64,000 bases of DNA from the NCBI GenBank assembly GCA_029207755.1, contig JARCOQ010000016.1:3601001-3665000 (forward strand), in the 5' to 3' direction. The translations under genes were made by a program, and so were the position numbers. This DNA is from Chamaea fasciata (Eukaryota; Chordata; Aves; Passeriformes; Sylviidae). The stretch's first letter is position 1, and each line of letters begins with the position of its first letter. Below, one piece after another: positions 58,801 through 64,000 of the stretch. The notes below the pieces were generated by a model that saw only the letters and a list, made by a program, of their open reading frames with translations, was not told the origin of the DNA and did no database searches.

Positions 58801-61338
58801 CCAAACAGCTTTGCACACACCAGCTCAGCCCAGCAGCGCATCAGCTTGACAAGAGCTCTGGCCCTGGCCTGAAAATGCATTCCCCCAGGTCTACAGGAGG
58901 GAGACAGTGCTGGCCAAACGGGCTGGGTAGCTCCTCAGTGCTGATCCTCCGTTCACATACCTTGTAGGACACAACTCCAGTGGCAGCAAAGGCCACCTGA
59001 AAGATCAGGTTATGGCCATCAACTAGAAAGTTATAGCCTTGCTGCATTGCTTGCCCAAGGCTCAGCTGATGTATTCTGGTTCCATCATCAACTGACAGAT
59101 TCCAGGACATTGGAGCTGCTGGAACCTGCAAAGCAAGAAATCCCTGCTTAGGGAAGGAAGGCACAGAAGCATCGAGGCATTATCACCCTGCAGGACTGCC
59201 ACCTCCCAGGCTTTACATTCAAACTCCCTATGTTGACATAGTGCAGAACTAGGCTTCCCAACAAGATGCAAGTTCATCAGAGAGGTCCCTGCCTGAACTT
59301 GGAGATATCAGTCTCAGTTTATGCCAAAACCCCAGGCAGTGCCCCCCCCGCTCCCTTCACAAGGCAGAAGGAACATACCATCTGCTCGTTACTGAGACTT
59401 GACACGAGTCCTGGGAAGGTAACCTGAAACACATCACAAGAATTAGACTGCAGGAACTTGCAGGGCTGTAGCCACACAGCAGAATCTCCACTACAGCTTC
59501 CCAAAGTAGACAGCCAACATCAGCTTTCCAGCTCCCCCTGCAGTAGGGCTGGAGCCAGACTGGGTGCGTCGTTAACGACCATTTGCAAACCAGCTCTCCA
59601 AAGAGCCAGCAGCCAAGCCAAAATCAACATGCAGCCAAGACCTCCTTGCAGCTCACTGGTGCTTTCCCCAGGTCCCAGACACACAATTCCAGGGGACAGC
59701 CACCCTGCTTTGCAATCCTTAGAGCAGGATCTATAGCACTCCCACTCCTCTACTTACTGCCATGAAGTCTTTTGTGCAGTTTGTTACACCAGCAAACACA
59801 GGAGTAGTGACTTCATCTACATGAATGCTGTCACAGTGAAAACTGTAGGTAATGTTTGTCTCCTCTCCCATTGTGTCATTCAGCATCAGCCTCAACCAGA
59901 GCTGGTGCTGACCATGCTGCAGACAAAAGACATTAATCAGAAAGAGGCAGCAGTACTCACTCCAGCATGAGGGCAGCTAAAAGCCACTGGGACTGAACTC
60001 TTACTTCAGAGTTGGTTTAGGTGTTTGTACCAGTGCAAGGGACAAGATGACTTCTTGTTTTAAAAGCCCAGTGGAGAAGGATGAGCTCTTTAGGAAAGCA
60101 GGAGGGCACAGGCTTAAGTTGAAGAGTAAAAGAAATAAAAATAACTGCAGAAGTCAAGAAGAAAACTCCCAAGGAGTGGCAGGTTTTAGTACCAGAGAGT
60201 CAGCTGGCCAAAGAGCTAAGCTAATAAACAGCAGAACAGAGTCTTATGGTATTTCAAATACCTAAAAGCAACAGTTACCAGTAAAGGATCCCACTTTGGC
60301 CTCCCACATACTACTCTACCTCAACAGCTGTGATCAGCATATGGTGTTAATTGTCTGTCAATACACATTTAAATTGATTGGTGCTCTGAAATTCTTGAAC
60401 CTGGTCCATCTCCCTACGAGAAAACCTGTCAAGTAGTTCAAGCCTACAGGAGAACACAACATTTACAGCAGGCTCTGAGGGATTTAATGCTTAGTTGAAA
60501 GAATAAGAATTTCAGTAGCTTTGGGTTTGGTTTTCTTTTTCAACTTTTGGCATGAAATGTTCTTCTATAAGTATCTTAGATTATCAGAAGTGTAAGTATC
60601 CTCAGTCTTAAAGAAAGTTAGAAATAGAAGCCCTATTAAACCCAGTCCTGTCCAAAGAAAAAATTAAACATCTCCTAACTCCATTACAGCAGCTTCCCAG
60701 GATGAAGGCCCCTTTACCTGCTGGCTGGTGCAGTTGGCAAACAGGACACTGAGTATCAGCCTCTCATAATCCACAGTGCGGTCACAGGACATGATCTCCT
60801 CACCACTCACATCTAGGAGGGATGTGGAAGGTTAGCCCTGCAGCAGGCAGGTTTCAGCAGGAGGGCCAGGGCAGCAGCAGTACGTACCAACGACACACAC
60901 ATGCCAGGAGTAGTTGCTAAGCTGTCTGGAAAAGTCAATTTCTATCCCATCCCTGTGGCAGGTCACATTCTCTGCAGAGAGAAGACCACCATGAGCTCCA
61001 GCACACCCTCCTGGAGGCACACACCCTGCAAGCCGCCCAAGCCAGCCACCCCTCGGAGCCCTTTCCATGCCAAGGCAGAAGACAAGCAGCTCCAAGCAAA
61101 CCCAAACCACATCCCCGCCGCAGCCATCCCAGAGAGAGCACATTACCCAAGAAATCCTGATCCCCCAGGCCATTAGCACAAGGGGCTAAGCACAGCAAAA
61201 ATCCAAACAGGAGCAGCAACCTACAAGGAAAAGGGAATCAAATGAGAGAGCGGCAAGGAAAGAACCCACCTCCCCTTGTACCCCAAACCACACTCACCAC
61301 ATCCTTGAGGTGCTCCAGCACTGCTGCTCAAACCCCAT
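55493..61338 (-). CDS. ZP2: ZP2, zona pellucida/egg-coat glycoprotein 2 (complete, 18 coding exons)
   Basis: ZP2 is a secreted, membrane-anchored oocyte glycoprotein that polymerises through its ZP module into the egg coat (inner perivitelline layer in birds). Eighteen exons chain in phase: 61298-61338, 61147-61220, 60888-60971, 60718-60812, 59758-59916, 59379-59423, 58961-59125, 58394-58490, 58128-58309, 57598-57727, 57292-57473, 57121-57212, 56911-57035, 56462-56651, 56071-56206, 55898-55994, 55725-55811 and 55493-55635. They total 2124 bases, 707 residues (human 745). Order: signal peptide, N-terminal ZP-N repeats, ZP module, furin-type site RGKR, transmembrane anchor and short basic tail. 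Strong human-like landmarks are [30 protein letters not shown] and LVLDDCWAT. Multiple Asn-X-Ser/Thr sites are present. No break was seen. Confidence 0.96.
55898..57473 (-). CDS. ZP2: ZP2 exons 11-16: ZP module (polymerisation domain)
   Basis: Exons lie at 57292-57473, 57121-57212, 56911-57035, 56462-56651, 56071-56206 and 55898-55994. ZP-N begins [15 protein letters not shown] and includes [15 protein letters not shown] and [17 protein letters not shown] includes [51 protein letters not shown] and [12 protein letters not shown]. It ends CPRPSRGKR, a furin-type consensus site that releases the mature protein. The Cys pattern looks complete. Confidence 0.95.
57598..59916 (-). CDS. ZP2: ZP2 exons 5-10: N-terminal ZP-N repeats
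   Basis: Exons lie at 59758-59916, 59379-59423, 58961-59125, 58394-58490, 58128-58309 and 57598-57727. The first ZP-N repeat finishes with [16 protein letters not shown] and [19 protein letters not shown]. The 45-base exon 59379-59423 covers the loop where mammalian ZP2 is cut after fertilisation. Next come [28 protein letters not shown] and [15 protein letters not shown], close to human ZP2. The last exon gives [13 protein letters not shown], leading into the ZP module. Confidence 0.94.
60718..61338 (-). CDS. ZP2: ZP2 exons 1-4: signal peptide and first ZP-N part
   Basis: The start ATG is at 61336-61338 ([14 protein letters not shown]). It is followed across a phase-2 junction by the hydrophobic core [17 protein letters not shown], a good signal peptide with likely cleavage after the Ala/Asn-Gly region. 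Exons 3 and 4 encode [16 protein letters not shown] and [20 protein letters not shown], the Cys-containing strands of the first ZP-N repeat. Acceptors and donors are canonical. Confidence 0.93.
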
Positions 61339-61383
61339 CTCTTCAGGGCACCACAAGCTTGGTCTGGGGCTGCCCAGGGATGG

Positions 61384-61456
61384 TTATATAGGCCGTGGGT
61401 CTGGCTCACACAGGTGCCACCTCTCTGCTGCCCAGGGAGCAGAGCACTTGCACCTG
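61384..61456 (-). promoter_or_regulatory. ZP2 promoter: TATA box and E-boxes
   Basis: On the gene strand TATATAA lies at 61384-61390, about 46 bases before the ATG, so the 5' UTR should be about 20 bases. E-boxes (CANNTG) follow upstream at 61411-61416 (CAGGTG), 61445-61450 (CACTTG) and 61451-61456 (CACCTG). In mammals ZP genes are driven in oocytes by FIGLA through an E-box about 200 bases before the TATA box. The spacing here is shorter, so a link with FIGLA is an inference. Confidence 0.65.
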
Positions 61457-61459
61457 CTG

Positions 61460-64000
61460 CTCCTTGAGTGGGGCAGCTCACGGGAGACTCTAAGGCAATA
61501 CTGAGTCTTTAGCAGGGGTTGTCGTTGCCTTCTATTTTGAAGGCATCCCTTCCATGCTCTGATGATATATCCCCTTTATTCCCATGCTGGATATTTAATA
61601 GAAAAATGCACGTCTGTTTCGGCAGTTGTTTTTTGGAATGGAGTTTTCTGTGCCAGCATGACAGCATTTGAGACACCAATGAGCTCAGCATGGCTTTCCT
61701 TGAGACTGTTGGAAGCACTGATGAAGGTATCACGGGGGCAGAGATCCCCAAAACCAATGTTTTAACTAAGCAAAGAGCCTGAATGCCAGGTCAGGACTTC
61801 TACTTCTGAGCACTCACAGCAAAAACTGCAAAAGTTCCTGTGATACAACAGATAATGTCACTGCTGCCAGCCCTAATGTGTGCAGGCTCTGCAAGGGATG
61901 CCCTTGGACCCAGAGCAGAGCAACAACCACGTCAGGTGGGTGCCAGGCAGCACTGGTGTGGGTCCCACAGGGCCTGGCATGGGTGACCCCCAGCCTGGTG
62001 TGGGTCAGGCTCAGCCTGCCTGTGGGAACTGGCTGCTCAAGAGGACATCCAGCAGCACTGCGCCCTGGGGCACAGAAGTTTTGCCTCCCTAAGAAGTGAA
62101 GAAATAAGCTCTTATTGTTGTTTTAAATGTTGTCATCGTCTCTGAATTGTGTGGCCACGATTACCCAGTGTGACTAATTTCATTCTTCTCTGAGCCCATT
62201 AGTTCCAAAGATCTCATTAGGCAAGCAGGGACTACTTGCCTCCCCTTGCATGGCCTTTACCATACCACATTTGGTGCCTCAAAAAGTTGCAATGAGGAAA
62301 TGTTGTGCTGGATTGCACAACAACATCACTGCAGATTTGTGCTCCAAGTTATCTACAACAACCTAACTGGTGATGCTGCAGCCTTTCGATCTAAATTGTT
62401 TAACTGGCAATGGTTTATTTGAGACAGTTCTCAGATTAAGAGTAATGCCCATGTACACAGTGAAATCCAATAACGAATCAAAGCTGCAGGTTAAATAATT
62501 CATTAGTTTACAACACCATGTACCATCACAACGGAGTTTCTCTTGAGCCTGGTAAGAAATTTCAATTGAAAGTGGAATGGTTCTGAAGTTCTTTTCAAAC
62601 ACAAAAAGAAAAGCTTCATTCTAACTATCCAGGGAGTTTAAAAAGTTCACAGTTTTGAGCTTTAGTCTCAAAAGAATAATCTCTATTCAGGCTGAGATAT
62701 TTAGCTCATTTGATGTTGAATCATTTATTGCATTTCAAGTTGAGGTTTTTGGATGGGACAAAGATGAACAAGTACCAGGAGTTTGGAAACAGATGAAGAT
62801 TTTGTTTGGTCTTTTCTTTTTTCTTTCTTTTTTGTGATGCCCACTTTTATGACAGAAATAATAATAAAGCTTGCAAAGTCCTGAAGCTTCTCCCCAACTG
62901 ACATGGGTTTTTCTTTACCTCTAATTAAAACTCGGAACAATAATTTCCACCTTACCATTTTACAGGGTAAGTTTAAAATCCAAATTTTCAGATGTTAATG
63001 ATAAAAATCACTCTGAGATCAATACTTTGTGTGCTGGATTAATTAAGAGAAAAGCAAATTAAGGTAGTTCTATAGTAAAAACCAAAGATCTTGAAAATTA
63101 AAAGGACTCTTCTGCCACCAAGTCACTTTTCATGGTGTATCTTGTTTCCCCTCTCCTCCCAGGCACTGGTGGTATATTCAGTATGTAAACAGTGATCATT
63201 TTACCCCTGAAAAAAGGCCGAGTAAAAGAAATGAAATTCAGTGGCATTAAGAAACATCTAATCTTATACATACACACACTTACTACCTATCTTGGTTCTA
63301 CAGCAGCTAGCTTTTCTAGTAGCTGTAAATTTAGCTCCATGCTGAGCCTGGTAAAATAGAAAAAAGAATAAATGTCTGCATTTTTATTAGAAAAGCATTA
63401 ATGCAGTGCAGGGGACCTGAGAAAAGTAAACCTGTCTTCTAAAGTGGGGATGGAGGCTGGTGAAGCACAGCCTGTCCTGACTGCCCTGAGGTGGCAGGAC
63501 AGCAGCAGGACACCTGTGTCTGGGGGTGACATGAGGGACAGCCAGGCCTTGGCTTTACTCTGACCTGGAGTTGTTTATTCAAAGGTTCAAACCTGTCACA
63601 GGATCTGACTGATTCTCCTTGTCCTCATGGGAAGAAAAAGGTTGGTACAAGTTCATTCCTGAAGAGCTCTCCAATCCCTGGCTGAGAAAATAATGAAGAG
63701 AGGAAGCCCATTTTTGAGAGGTCTCTGGTGTGTCACACGGGCAGAATTACGGGATGTAAATGAGGTGGCAGAATTCCATTTGGGGATAGCACCAACGCTG
63801 AGCGAGGAGTTGGTTTGTGATTCCCTAATGGGGGCACAACAAGCAACAAAACCCCACTGCTAATTGCTGAGGGTAGAGTCTCTGAGATCCAGGTTAATTC
63901 AGTGAGTCACAGAAAACAGCTTGGCAAAAAGTAATGTTTATGTGGCAGCTCTTGTGAATGTGGCCAGAAGAACCCTGAGCTGACAGCACTGCAGGAAGCT
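61460..64000. other. Region upstream of ZP2, no gene recognised
   Basis: No exon with coding similarity was found. Human ZP2 is followed on this side by ANKS4B and CRYM, but neither is visible. GC-rich imperfect repeats of CTGGTGTGGGTC occur at about 61950-62005. A hairpin containing a C/EBP-like site lies at 62301-62322. Confidence 0.55.

Noticed and set aside
61878..62099. Open frames with repeated Gly/Val/Trp-rich motif
   Set aside because: They derive from short imperfect GC-rich repeats and have no start or splice support.
1..64000. tRNA, rRNA, CRISPR, operon or phage features
   Set aside because: None seen. The window is ordinary vertebrate nuclear DNA with spliced genes.

Overview
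This is vertebrate nuclear DNA, most likely from a bird. Genes are split into many short exons with GT/AG introns. CR1 LINE 3' ends and an avian endogenous-retrovirus LTR fragment lie in the introns. The gene order (dynein heavy chain DNAH3, LDAF1/TMEM159, ZP2) matches the block on human chromosome 16p12. I believe the LTR type is common in perching birds, but species cannot be fixed from the sequence. There is no sign of prokaryotic, plasmid or phage DNA.

Layout. Positions 1-42276, minus strand: the first 52 recognisable coding exons of DNAH3, an axonemal inner-arm dynein heavy chain. They run from the N-terminus through tail, linker, AAA1-AAA4 and stalk into AAA5. All 51 internal junctions keep frame, giving about 3276 codons; AAA6 and the C-terminal domain lie left of the window. 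Positions 42277-46400 hold no coding exon I can support. About 46470-47560 is a CpG island that looks like a shared head-to-head promoter for DNAH3 (leftward) and LDAF1 (rightward). Positions 48125-52431, plus strand: LDAF1, a lipid-droplet assembly factor, with two alternative last exons. Positions 52432-55470 are intergenic. Positions 55475-61338, minus strand: a complete ZP2 egg-coat gene with 18 coding exons and a predicted protein of 707 residues, with a TATA box and E-boxes just upstream. Positions 61460-64000 show no gene.

The three genes do not form a pathway. DNAH3 serves motile cilia and sperm flagella, LDAF1 works with seipin in lipid-droplet formation, and ZP2 is made in the oocyte. 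They are neighbours by conserved synteny, and DNAH3 and LDAF1 may share a promoter.

I found no unprecedented biological system. The points most worth checking are the two LDAF1 terminal exons, a 27-base DNAH3 micro-exon with competing acceptors, the altered position of the ZP2 cleavage loop, an apparent inversion inside a CR1 remnant, and several non-coding stretches that look constrained. Exon limits were placed by hand from splice signals, reading phase and recalled human proteins, so they may be off by a few bases at weaker junctions.
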